From Deltaproteobacteria bacterium (GTDB lineage: Bacteria > Myxococcota_A > Polyangia > Haliangiales > JADYYK01), in assembly GCA_020853705.1 (NCBI GenBank), contig JADYYK010000278.1, positions 1-40,822 on the forward strand: a stretch of DNA of 40,822 nt, given 5' to 3'. The notes under the pieces are model-generated. The model did not search any database and had not been told where the DNA came from. It saw only the letters and a list, made by a program, of their open reading frames with translations. Positions 27,776 through 37,385 of the stretch are shown one piece after another. The translations under genes were made by a program, and so were the position numbers. The first letter of the stretch is position 1. Every line of letters starts with the position of its first letter.

Positions 27776-27836
27776 GACTCACCTTGCTACCACAACCCCG
27801 CGGTCGCCGTCCCTCGTCCTCGCGACTGCAAACTTT

Positions 27837-27861
27837 GCGCGACACGGGTGTATCGTCGCGC
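27837..27861. promoter_or_regulatory. Inverted repeat in hox/prpE divergent region
   Basis: GCGCGAC (27837-27843) and GTCGCGC (27855-27861) are perfect inverted arms around an 11-base spacer. They lie in the 98-base gap between divergent hoxF (start 27775) and the acyl-CoA synthetase gene (start 27874), close to the latter's ribosome-binding site. Position suggests an operator, possibly shared. No clear sigma-54 (-24/-12) promoter was seen. Confidence 0.45.
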
Positions 27862-27873
27862 TGGAGGGCCGTG

Positions 27874-29781
27874 ATGCCGCATCGCAGTCGCCACGCCGAG
27901 GTCTACGCCCGCTCGCTGGCCCAGCCCGACGAGTTCTGGGCCGAGGCCGCCGAGGCCATCACCTGGGAGCGCCGCTGGGACCTGGTGTGCGACGCCTCGC
28001 GCGCGCCGTTTTACCAGTGGTTCGCGGGCGCCAAGCTCAACGTCTGTCACAACGCGCTGGATCGTCACGTCGAGGCCGGTCACGGCGAGCGCGCCGCGCT
28101 GATCTATGACAGCCCGGTCACCGGGGTGTGCACGACCTACAGCTACGCTGAGCTCTGCGACCTGACCGCGCGCTTCGCCGGGGCGCTGCGCTCGCTGGGT
28201 GTGGTCAGCGGCGACCGCGTCCTCATCTACATGCCGATGGTCCCCGAGGCGGTCATCGCCATGCTGGCGTGCGCGCGCCTGGGCGCCATCCACTCGGTGG
28301 TGTTCGGCGGCTTCGCCGCGGCCGAGCTGGCCACGCGCATCGACGACGCGCAGCCCCGGGTCATCGTGTCGGCGTCGTGTGGCGTCGAGATCCAGCGCGT
28401 GCTGCCCTACAAGCCGCTGCTCGACGCCGCCATCGCGCAGGCCACGCACAAGCCCGAGGCCTGCGTCATCCTGCAGCGGCCCATGCTCGAGGCCGAGCTG
28501 GTGCCCGGGCGCGATCACGACTTCGGCGCCCTCATGGTCACGGCGCGGCCGGCCGCGTGTGTGGCCGTGGACGCGGGCCATCCGCTGTACATCCTGTACA
28601 CCTCGGGGACCACCGGCATCCCCAAGGGCGTGGTGCACGACAGCGGCGGCTATGCGGTCGCGCTGGAGTGGTCGATGCACGCCATCTATGGCATCGAGCG
28701 CGGCGAGGTGTTCTGGGCCGCGTCCGACCTGGGCTGGGCGGTCGGCCACTCGTACATCGTGTACGGGCCGCTGCTGCACGGCTGCACCACCATCCTGTAC
28801 GAGGGCAAGCCGGTGGGCACGCCCGACGCCGGCGCGTTCTGGCGCGTCATCAACCAGCACGGCGTGCGTGCGCTGTTCACGGCGCCGACCGCGTTCCGCG
28901 CCATCAAGCGCGAGGACTTCGATGGCGTGCTGCGCCAGCGCTACGACCTCGGCTGTCTGCGCACGCTGTTCCTGGCCGGCGAGCGCGGCGATCCCCCCAC
29001 CATCGCCTGGGCCGAGCAGCAGCTCGGGGTGCCGGTCATCGATCACTACTGGCAGACCGAGACCGGCTGGCCCATCGTGGCCAACTTCGTCGGCCTCGGC
29101 CTGCTGCCGATCAAGCATGGCTCGCCGACCAAGCCGGTGCCGGGCTGGAACCTGCGCGTGCTGGGCGAGTCGGGCCACGAGCTGCCGCACGGCGACATCG
29201 GAGCGCTGTGTCTGAAGCTGCCGCTGCCGCCGGGCGCGCTGCCCACGCTGTGGCGCAAGGACGACCACTTCGTGAAGTCGTACCTGCACGAATACCCGGG
29301 CTACTACCACACCGCCGACGCCGGCTATGTCGACGACGACGGCTATGTCTTCGTGATGGCGCGCACCGACGACATCATCAATGTCGCTGGCCATCGGCTG
29401 TCGACCGGAGGCATCGAGGAGGTCCTGGCCGCGCACCCCGACGTCGCCGAGTGCGCCTGCGTGGGCATCGCCAACGAGCTCAAGGGCCAGCTGCCCATCG
29501 GCCTGCTGGTGCTCAAGGCCGGCTGCGCGCGGCCGCACGCCGAGATCTGCGCCGAGGTGGTGCGGCTGGTGCGGGACCGCATCGGCCCGGTGGCCAGCTT
29601 CAAGCTGGCGCTGGTGGTGCAGCGGCTGCCCAAGACGCGCTCGGGCAAGGTGCTGCGCGGGACCATCCGCGCCATCGCCGACGGCAAGCAGTTCCGCATG
29701 CCGGCCACCATCGATGACCCGGCCATCCTCGACGAGATCACCGAGGCGCTGCGGCTGGCCGGCCTGGGGCGCGCCGAGTGA
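27874..29781 (+). CDS. prpE: Propionyl-CoA synthetase-type acyl-CoA ligase
   Basis: A 635-residue AMP-forming acyl-CoA synthetase. The N-terminus (FWAEAAEAITWERRWDLV, LNVCHNALDRHV) and the motif DHYWQTETGWPI resemble PrpE (propionate-CoA ligase) more than AcsA. The P-loop YILYTSGTTGIPKG (about 238-251), GYYHTADAGYVDDDGY and the catalytic Lys of LPKTRSGKVLRG (about residue 592, target of acetyl-lysine control in relatives) are present. ATG 27874 follows CTGGAGGG by a good spacing; the in-frame ATG at 27784 lacks a site. It could activate propionate, acetate or acrylate. Divergent from the hydrogenase operon and overlapping the VOC gene by four bases. Confidence 0.92.
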   Translation: MPHRSRHAEVYARSLAQPDEFWAEAAEAITWERRWDLVCDASRAPFYQWFAGAKLNVCHNALDRHVEAGHGERAALIYDSPVTGVCTTYSYAELCDLTARFAGALRSLGVVSGDRVLIYMPMVPEAVIAMLACARLGAIHSVVFGGFAAAELATRIDDAQPRVIVSASCGVEIQRVLPYKPLLDAAIAQATHKPEACVILQRPMLEAELVPGRDHDFGALMVTARPAACVAVDAGHPLYILYTSGTTGIPKGVVHDSGGYAVALEWSMHAIYGIERGEVFWAASDLGWAVGHSYIVYGPLLHGCTTILYEGKPVGTPDAGAFWRVINQHGVRALFTAPTAFRAIKREDFDGVLRQRYDLGCLRTLFLAGERGDPPTIAWAEQQLGVPVIDHYWQTETGWPIVANFVGLGLLPIKHGSPTKPVPGWNLRVLGESGHELPHGDIGALCLKLPLPPGALPTLWRKDDHFVKSYLHEYPGYYHTADAGYVDDDGYVFVMARTDDIINVAGHRLSTGGIEEVLAAHPDVAECACVGIANELKGQLPIGLLVLKAGCARPHAEICAEVVRLVRDRIGPVASFKLALVVQRLPKTRSGKVLRGTIRAIADGKQFRMPATIDDPAILDEITEALRLAGLGRAE

Positions 29782-30218
29782 GCGCCCCGGCAGCGACGCC
29801 CGAGGCCGCGCCCGCGCCGCGGCTGGTCCTGGTCATCCTCGCGGTGCGTGACCTCGCGGCCATGGTGGCCTTCTATCGCGACCTGCTGGGGGCCACGGCG
29901 ACGGTCGAGGTCCCGGTCTATGTCGAGCTGGCGCTGGCGGGAGGCATGCGGCTCGGGCTGTATGTCGACACCGGCTTCGCGAGCAACACCGGCGTGCTGC
30001 CGCCGGCGACCGCGCCGGACGCGCTGACCCGCACCGAGCTGTACCTCGGCTGTGACGGCGCCGGCCTCGAGGCCGCGCTTGGCCGCGCCACACGGCTGGG
30101 TGCGCGCGTGCTGTCCGCGCTGGCACCGCGCCCGTGGGGCGACGAGGCCGCGTATCTGTGCGACCCCGAGGGCAACACCGTGGTGCTGGCGCGCCCGCTC
30201 GCGCCCACCGCGACCTGA
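29778..30218 (+). CDS. VOC (glyoxalase/bleomycin-resistance) family protein
   Basis: A 146-residue protein of one vicinal-oxygen-chelate domain pair: LVLVILAVRDLAAMVAFYRDLLGA at the start and DEAAYLCDPEGNTVVLARPL at the end are characteristic. The usual first-strand metal-binding His is absent (VILAVRD), so metal use is uncertain. GTG start overlaps the stop of the acyl-CoA synthetase (GTGA), implying co-translation. Its 3' end lies in a 32-bp imperfect duplication. Function unknown; a role in acyl-CoA or aldehyde chemistry would be guesswork. Confidence 0.8.
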   Translation: MSAPAATPEAAPAPRLVLVILAVRDLAAMVAFYRDLLGATATVEVPVYVELALAGGMRLGLYVDTGFASNTGVLPPATAPDALTRTELYLGCDGAGLEAALGRATRLGARVLSALAPRPWGDEAAYLCDPEGNTVVLARPLAPTAT

Positions 30219-30252
30219 CCGACGCGCCGCTCGCGCCCGCCGCGACCTGACC
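30196..30252. repeat. Near-tandem duplication at the VOC gene end
   Basis: The 25-base string at 30196-30220 (starting CGCTCGCGCCCACCGCGACC) recurs at 30228-30252 with one mismatch. The copy includes the last codons and stop of the VOC gene, so the duplicated part lies just outside the frame. Confidence 0.8.
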
Positions 30253-30355
30253 CGCCGCGGCCGCTGCGCGCCGCCGCCGGCCCACGCAGATCTTGCGCGC
30301 TCGCCGGCCATGACGCGGCGCCCCCGTCGGCACGGCGCATGCTCCACCCCGGGGC

Positions 30356-31048
30356 ATGAGGCGCGCACACCCCGAACAGGCGCTGTGGCTGCGCTGGACC
30401 GGCGCCAACGCCGCAGGTGAGCTGCTCGGTCTCGGCGGCGTCGCGCTGGCCATCGCGCTGCTGGCGCCGCACCTCGGCGGCCTGCCCGGCCCGCTGACCA
30501 GCCTGGGGATCGTGCTGCTCGGCCTGTTCGAGGGTGTCGTGGTCGGCACCGCCCAGTGGTGGGTGCTGCGCCGCCGCCTGCCCGCGCTGCGGGCGCGGGC
30601 CTGGATCGCGGCCAGCGCAGCCGGCGCCCTGGTGGCCTGGCTGCTCGGCATGCTGCCCAGCACGCTGATGGATCTCGGCGCCGTCGGCGGCGTCGCCGGC
30701 CCGCCGGTGGAGCCGTCGGCGCTGCTGCAGCTGGCGCTGGCCGCCGCGCTGGGCGCCATCGGGGGCCCGGTGCTGGCGCTGTTCCAGTGGCGCGTGCTGC
30801 GCCGCCATGTGCGCCGCTCGGGCTGGTGGATGGCGGCCAACGCGCTGGCCTGGGCCGCCGGCATGCCGCTGGTCTTCCTGGTCGCCGGGGGCGTCCCCGC
30901 GGGTGGGGTCACCGTGGGGTTCGTGCTGCTGGCGCTGCTGGCCCTGGCCGGCACCGGCGCGGTGGTGGGCGCCATCCATGGCATCGCCCTGGTGCGCCTG
31001 ACCCGCGCGCCCGAGCGCCGCGGCGCCGGTCGGCCATGGCCATGGTGA
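30356..31048 (+). CDS. Multi-pass membrane protein
   Basis: A 230-residue integral membrane protein with about six hydrophobic helices. Two halves are similar: LGLFEGVVVGTAQWWVLRRRLP (about 58-79) and LGAIGGPVLALFQWRVLRRHVRRSG (about 131-155), suggesting an internal duplication with the pattern G-x-QWxVLRRR. Proteins of this repeat type are common in bacteria and cyanobacteria but have no assigned role. It ends four bases before the P-type ATPase start, so the two are probably one transcript. Confidence 0.75.
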   Translation: MRRAHPEQALWLRWTGANAAGELLGLGGVALAIALLAPHLGGLPGPLTSLGIVLLGLFEGVVVGTAQWWVLRRRLPALRARAWIAASAAGALVAWLLGMLPSTLMDLGAVGGVAGPPVEPSALLQLALAAALGAIGGPVLALFQWRVLRRHVRRSGWWMAANALAWAAGMPLVFLVAGGVPAGGVTVGFVLLALLALAGTGAVVGAIHGIALVRLTRAPERRGAGRPWPW

Positions 31049-31052
31049 CGGC

Positions 31053-33590
31053 ATGACCGGCGACAAGGACGCCTACTGGTCGCAGCCCGCCGCCGAGGTC
31101 GCGCGCGCCCTGGACTCGTCGCCGCAGGGGCTGACCGCGCGCGAGGCCGCGCGGCGCCTGCGCGAGCACGGCGAGAACGCTCTGCGCGAGACCCGCGCCG
31201 CCAGCCGCCTGCGCGTGCTGGGGCGCCAGCTGCGCAGCCCGCTCATGCTGCTCTTGCTGTTCGCGGCCGGCGCCTCCGCGGTCGGGCGCGAGTGGATCGA
31301 CGCGGGCATCGTGGGCGCCATCGTGCTGGTCACGGTGTGGATCGGCTATCGCCGCGAGTACCGCGCCGAGACCGCGCTGGCGGCGCTGCTGGCGCGCGTG
31401 CGCATCCACGCCGAGGTGCTGCGCGACGGCGTGCTGACCGACGTCCCGGTGCGCGAGGTGGTGCCCGGCGACGTCGTGCACCTGTCGGCCGGCAGCGTGG
31501 TGCCCGCCGACGCCGTCGTGCTCGAGGCCACCGACTTCTTCGTCAGCGACGCCATCCTGACCGGCGAGAGCTTCCCGGTCGAGAAGCGCCCCGGCCCGGT
31601 CGCCGCCAGCGCCGGCCTCGGCCAGCGCAGCTGCTGCGTCTTCGCCGGCACCCACGTGCGCAGCGGCACCGCGCGCTGCCTGGTCGCGCGTACCGCGACC
31701 GAGACGGTGTTCGCCGAGGTCGCCGCGCACCTGCAGCTGCGCCCGCCCGAGACCGAGTTCGAGCGCGGCCTGCGCCGCTTCGGCTACCTGCTGGTGGTCG
31801 CCATGCTGGTCATGGTGATCCTGGTCTTCGCGGTCAACGTGCTGCTCGGGCGCGCGCCGCTGGAGACGCTGCTGTTTTCGGTCGCGCTCGCGGTCGGCCT
31901 CAGCCCGGAGCTCTTGCCCGCCATCCTCAGCGTCAACCTGGCGCGCGGCGCCGAGACCCTGGCCGGCTGCGGCGTGCTGGTGCGGCGGCTCGAGGCCATC
32001 GAGGACCTCGGCAGCATGGACGTGCTGTGCACCGACAAGACCGGCACCTTGACCGAGGGGGTGGCCTCGGTCGACGGCGCCTGGGACGCCGCCGGCGCCG
32101 CCGCACCCGCGGTCATGGAGCTGGCGACGCTGAACGCCGCGCTGCAGACCGGCCTGGAGAACCCGCTCGATCATGCCCTGCTGGCCGCGCACCAGCCCGA
32201 CCTCGCGGCGACGCAGAAGCTCGACGAGATCCCCTACGACTTCGTGCGCAAGCGGCTGTCCGTGGTGGTGCGCCGCGCCGGCGCCGAGGCCGACGCCAGC
32301 ACCGCGCTGCTCATCAGCAAGGGCGCCTTCCCGCTGCTGGCCCCGGTGTGCACCCGCCTGCGCGTCGGCGCGGCCGACCTCGAGTTCGACGACGCCGCGC
32401 GCGCCGACCTCGACGCCCGCTACGCCGCCTGGTGCGCGCAGGGCATCCGGGTCATCGCGGTGGCCACCCGCGCGCTGCCGGCGCGGCCCAGCTACGGCCA
32501 CGCCGACGAGCAGGAGCTGACCCTGGTCGGCTTCGTGACCTTCCTCGATCATGCCAAGGCCACCGCGCAGCAGGCGGTGGCCGACCTCGCGCGCCTCGGC
32601 GTACGGGTCAAGATGATCACCGGCGACAGCCACCTGGTGGCCCGCCATGTCGCAGGCGCCGTCGGGCTGCGCCTGGGCCGCGTGCTGACCGGGCGCGACC
32701 TCGACGAGCTCAGCGACGACGCCCTGCCCCGCGCCGCCGAGGACACCGATCTGTTCGCCGAGGTCGACCCCAACCAGAAGGAGCGCATCATCCGCGCCCT
32801 GCGCAAGGGCGGCCACGTGGTCGGCTTCTTCGGCGATGGCGTCAACGACGCCCCCGCCATGCACGCCGCCGACACCAGCCTGTCGGCCGATCAGGCCGTC
32901 GACGTCGCCAAGCAGGCCGCCGACTTCGTGCTCATGCAGCCCGGCCTCGACGTCATCCGCCAGGGCATCGAGGCCGGCCGGCGCACCTTCGCCAACACCC
33001 TCAAGTACATCCTGACCACCACCAGCGCCAACCTCGGCAACATGGTCAGCATGGCGGTGGCCTCGGCCTTCCTGCCCTTCCTGCCCCTGCTCGCGAGCCA
33101 GATCCTGCTCAACAACCTGCTGTCCGACCTGCCCGCCATCGGCCTCGCCGGTGACGCCGTCGACCCCGAGCTGGTGGCCAAGCCGCGGCGCTGGAACATG
33201 CGCTTCATCGGCCGCTTCATGGTCGAGTTCGGCGTGCTGAGCTCGCTGTTCGACCTCATGACCTTCGCCGCGCTGCTGCTCCTGCTGGGCGCCGGGCCGG
33301 TCGAGTTTCGCACCGGCTGGTTCGTGGAGTCGCTGTGGACCGAGCTGGCGGTCGCCTTCGTGGTGCGCTCGCGCCGGCCGCTGGGCCAGAGCCGCCCGGG
33401 CGCGGTGCTGACCTGGACCAGCGCCGTGGTCGCGCTGGCCTGCGTGGCCATCCCGTTCATCCCCGGCGCCCACTGGCTGGGCTTCGCCCCGCTGTCCCCG
33501 CTGGTGCTGGCCACCTTGCTGGCCATCACGCTGCTCTATGTCACCGCCGCCGAGCTGACCAAGCGCAGCTTCTTCCGCCACAACGCCTGA
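31053..33590 (+). CDS. mgtA: MgtA/MgtB-type P-type ATPase
   Basis: An 845-residue type III P-type ATPase. Actuator motif LTGES (169-173), membrane motif GLSPELLPAIL (282-292), phosphorylation motif DKTGTLTEG (Asp328), nucleotide-binding domain, MITGDS, and hinge GDGVNDAP (about 595-602) are intact. The C-terminal helices contain NTLKYILTTTSANLGNMVSM and SAFLPFLPLLASQILLNNLLSDLPAIGLAGD, hallmarks of MgtA/MgtB importers of Mg2+. Length is slightly below E. coli MgtA (898). No MgtA-like riboswitch leader can be seen, as only four bases separate it from the preceding gene. Cation specificity is by family. Confidence 0.93.
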   Translation: MTGDKDAYWSQPAAEVARALDSSPQGLTAREAARRLREHGENALRETRAASRLRVLGRQLRSPLMLLLLFAAGASAVGREWIDAGIVGAIVLVTVWIGYRREYRAETALAALLARVRIHAEVLRDGVLTDVPVREVVPGDVVHLSAGSVVPADAVVLEATDFFVSDAILTGESFPVEKRPGPVAASAGLGQRSCCVFAGTHVRSGTARCLVARTATETVFAEVAAHLQLRPPETEFERGLRRFGYLLVVAMLVMVILVFAVNVLLGRAPLETLLFSVALAVGLSPELLPAILSVNLARGAETLAGCGVLVRRLEAIEDLGSMDVLCTDKTGTLTEGVASVDGAWDAAGAAAPAVMELATLNAALQTGLENPLDHALLAAHQPDLAATQKLDEIPYDFVRKRLSVVVRRAGAEADASTALLISKGAFPLLAPVCTRLRVGAADLEFDDAARADLDARYAAWCAQGIRVIAVATRALPARPSYGHADEQELTLVGFVTFLDHAKATAQQAVADLARLGVRVKMITGDSHLVARHVAGAVGLRLGRVLTGRDLDELSDDALPRAAEDTDLFAEVDPNQKERIIRALRKGGHVVGFFGDGVNDAPAMHAADTSLSADQAVDVAKQAADFVLMQPGLDVIRQGIEAGRRTFANTLKYILTTTSANLGNMVSMAVASAFLPFLPLLASQILLNNLLSDLPAIGLAGDAVDPELVAKPRRWNMRFIGRFMVEFGVLSSLFDLMTFAALLLLLGAGPVEFRTGWFVESLWTELAVAFVVRSRRPLGQSRPGAVLTWTSAVVALACVAIPFIPGAHWLGFAPLSPLVLATLLAITLLYVTAAELTKRSFFRHNA

Positions 33591-33651
33591 GGCAGCAGCC
33601 CTTGCGCGGCCCCGCGCTGCAAGCGCCCCGCCAGCGCCCCCGGCAGCGGGC

Positions 33652-34320
33652 ATGTCGGATGCAGCCACCCTGGGCATGACGCCCACCACATTGACAGCTC
33701 CGCAGGTCCGCCACGGCTACCCCGTGCACCTCGAGGTGGCCGAGCAACCTGCGACCTACGAACGCGTCCAGGTGCTGCTCCGTGTCCTGGTGATGGCCCT
33801 GCTGGGCTTCATCGGCTGGCCGCTCGGCTGGGTGGCGTGCGCGCTGTATCTCAGCTTGCCCATCGCCGCCGCGGTGCTGGCGTCACGCGACCCGGCACGC
33901 CCCTATCCAGGGCCCGATACCCGCGTGATGACGGCGATCCTGACCTGGGTCATCGAGGTCATCGCCTGGCTGGGCATGCTGGGCGACCGCTTCCCCGGCG
34001 GCACCACGCCGCCCACGGTGCGCTACGCGATCGAGCCCTGTGGCCGCGCCAGCACCGGCTCGGCCCTGCTGCGCCTGGTGACCATCCTGCCGCACGCGCT
34101 CGCGCTGGCGCTGCTGTCGATCGTGTCCAGCCTGCTGTGGCTGGTCGGAGCCCTGGGCATCCTGTTCACCCGCACCTGTCCCCCGGTGGTGTTCCGCTAC
34201 CAGCGCGGCATGCTGCGCTGGATGGGCCGCGTCATCGCCTATCACGCCTCGCTGGTCGACCGTTACCCGCCCTTCGCCCTCGACACCGAGGCCGTCGATC
34301 CCGCCAGCGCGGCGAGCTGA
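33652..34320 (+). CDS. DUF4389 membrane protein
   Basis: A 222-residue protein that fits DUF4389: YPVHLEVAEQPATYERVQVLLRVL (about 24-47), membrane segments (VLVMALLGFIGWPLGWVA, LLRLVTILPHALALALLSIVSSLLWLVG), and a conserved ending FRYQRGMLRWMGRVIAYHASLVDRYPPFAL. The domain has no known function; it often occurs with transport or envelope genes. It stops three bases before the ABC ATPase gene, so it is likely the first gene of that operon. Confidence 0.8.
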   Translation: MSDAATLGMTPTTLTAPQVRHGYPVHLEVAEQPATYERVQVLLRVLVMALLGFIGWPLGWVACALYLSLPIAAAVLASRDPARPYPGPDTRVMTAILTWVIEVIAWLGMLGDRFPGGTTPPTVRYAIEPCGRASTGSALLRLVTILPHALALALLSIVSSLLWLVGALGILFTRTCPPVVFRYQRGMLRWMGRVIAYHASLVDRYPPFALDTEAVDPASAAS

Positions 34321-34323
34321 GCC

Positions 34324-35024
<701 letters not shown>

Positions 35025-35028
<4 letters not shown>

Positions 35029-37385
35029 AGGCGCTCAATCGCAAGCTCCTGCGCGACCTCATGCGCAGCAAGGGGCAGGTCATCACCATCTCGCTGGTCA
35101 TCGCGTGCAGCGCGGCCGGCTATGTGGCGCTGACCGCGACGCACCACTCGCTGGCGGCGTCGCGCGACGCCTACTACGCGGCGCAGAACTTCCCGCAGCT
35201 GTTCGCCAGCGTGCGCCGCGCCCCCGAGTCGCTGGCCCGGCGGCTCGAGGAGCTGCCGGGGATCGCGCGCCTGGAGACCCGCCTGGCGCTGGCCATCCGC
35301 ATCGACATGCCCGGGCTGCCCGAGCCGGCGGTGGGACGCCTGGTGTCGCTGCCGGGTGGCCACGCGCCGCGCCTGGACCAGCTCCACCTCGGCGCCGGGC
35401 GCAACGTCGACCCCACCCGCACCGACGAGGTCTTGCTGCTGGCGTCGTTCGCGCGCGCGCACGGCCTGCTGCCCGGGGCCTGGCTGAGCACCGTGATCGA
35501 CGGCCGGCGCCAGCGCCTGCACGTGGTCGGCATCGCCGAGTCGCCCGAGCACATCTTCCCCATCGGTCCCTCGGGTTTCGGCGACGACCGGCGCTTCGCG
35601 GTGCTGTGGATGGCGCGCGCGCCGCTGGCGGGGCTGAGCGGCGCCGAGGGCGCCTTCCACGAGGTGGTGGCGTGGCTGCAGCCGGGCGCCTCCGAGGCGG
35701 CCGCGCTGGCCGCGCTGGAGCGCGTGCTCGAGCCCTACGGCAGCCCCGGCCCCTACGGGCGCGCGCTGCAGCTGTCGAACCGCTTCGTGACCGGGGAGAT
35801 CGCCCAGCTCGAGGGCATCGCGCTCCGGGTGCCGCTGATCTTCCTGGTGGTGGCGGCGTTCCTGCTCAACATCTCGCTGTCACGGCTGGTACAGACCCAG
35901 CGCGAGCAGATCGCCGCGCTCAAGGCGCTGGGCTATCGGCGCCGCGACATCGCGCTGCACTACCTGGGCTTCGTGGCCGTGATGGTGGTGCTGGGCCTCA
36001 TCATGGGCCTCGCCTTCGGGACCTGGTGGGGCCAGAGCATGGCGCGCATGTATGCGCGCTTCTTCCACTTCCCGGTGCTGCGCTACGAGCTCGACGCCCA
36101 GATCATCCTGACCGCCGTCGCGGTGTCCGCGCTGGCGGCCGGGGGCGGCGCGATGCTGGCGGTGCGCCGGGCGGCGCGGCTGCCCCCCGCCGAGGCCATG
36201 CGGCCGCAGACGCCGACCGCGTACCGGCGTGGCGTGCTGTCGCGCCTGGGGGTCGGCCGGCTGGTCAGCCACAGCGGCCGCATGGTGGTGCGCGAGCTGG
36301 AGCGCCGTCCGCTGCGCGCGCTGCTGTCGTCGCTGGGGATCGCGGCAGGCCTGGCCCTGCTGGTGGTGGGGCGCTTCTCCGAGGACTCGATGACGGCCAT
36401 GTTCGACCTCCTGTTCGGCTCGGCGCAGCGCGCCGACGTCACCGTGGCCTTCCGCCAGCCGCTGCCAGCCAGCGCCGCGCGTGAGTTCTCGCGGCTGCCC
36501 GGGGTGCTGCTGGTCGAGCCCATGCGCTCGGTCCCGGTGCGGCTGCGCGCCGGCCACCGCAGCCGCGAGCTGGCCCTGGTCGGCCTGCCCGCGGGGGCCT
36601 CGCTGCGCCGCGTGGTCGACGTCCGGGGCCGGCCGGTCACGCTGCCGCCCAGCGGGGTCGTGCTCACCGACGAGCTGGCCCGGCGCCTGGAGCTGCGCGT
36701 CGGCGACGCGGTGCGCTTCGAGCTGCTGGAGGGCGACCACCGGCCGCGCACCACGGTGCTGAGCGGCGTGGTCAACGAGATGCTGGGCCTGAACGCCTAC
36801 ATGGACCTGGGCGCGCTGCACCGCCTGCTCGGCGAGGAGGCGCTGGTGTCCGCGGTGTCGCTGCGCGTCGAGCCCGGCGGCGCCGACGCCCTGTACGCCC
36901 GCCTGCGCGGCTACGCCGCGGTGGCGGCGGTGGTGCGCAAGGACGTCATGTTCGACGCCATGTTCGAGAGCAGCGGCAGCTTCACCGCGATGTTCACGCT
37001 GATCGTGGTCGCCTTCGGCGCCATCATCGCGGCCGGCGTGGTCTACAACAACGCCCGGGTGGCCATCTCGGAGCGCGGGCGCGAGCTGGCGACCCTGCGC
37101 GTGCTCGGCTTCACGCGCAGCGAGATCTCCGCCATCCTGCTCGGCGAGCTGGGCACGCACATGATGATGGCGCTGCCGCTGGGGCTGGCGCTGGGCAACG
37201 TCCTGGCCAACGCCATCCTGGCCACCATCGATCGTGAGCAGTACCGCATGCCGGCGATGATCTCGCCGGTGACCTATGGCTTCGCCGTGCTGGTGGTGCT
37301 GGGCGCGGCGCTCCTGACCGCGCTGTGGATGCGGCGCAGGCTCGATCGCCTCGACCTCATCGAGGCGTTGAAGGCGAGGGACTGA
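35025..37385 (+). CDS. Large ABC permease with two FtsX domains
   Basis: A 786-residue permease starting at GTG 35025 (MKALNRKLLRDLMRSKGQVI), which overlaps the ATPase stop. One N-terminal helix is followed by a periplasmic domain (about 45-265), a first FtsX block (VPLIFLVVAAFLLNISLSRLVQTQREQIAALKALGYRRRDI, about 266-306, then two more helices), a second extracytoplasmic domain (about 430-640) and a second FtsX block (FTLIVVAFGAIIAAGVVYNNARVAISERGRELATLRVLGFTRSEI). It ends RLDRLDLIEALKARD. Such double-FtsX permeases export lipids, lipoproteins or peptides with an adaptor. The adaptor follows with a TGATG overlap. Confidence 0.93.

Noticed and set aside
27776..27873. Sigma-54 promoter for the hydrogenase operon
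   Set aside because: No GG-N10-GC element of the -24/-12 type was found in a plausible position in the minus direction.
31040..31060. Mg2+-sensing leader before the MgtA-type ATPase
   Set aside because: Only four bases separate it from the preceding gene, leaving no room for an untranslated leader.
30909..33689. A 926-codon minus-strand frame opposite the P-type ATPase
   Set aside because: The plus strand encodes an intact MgtA-type ATPase with every catalytic motif; the antisense product has no domain character.
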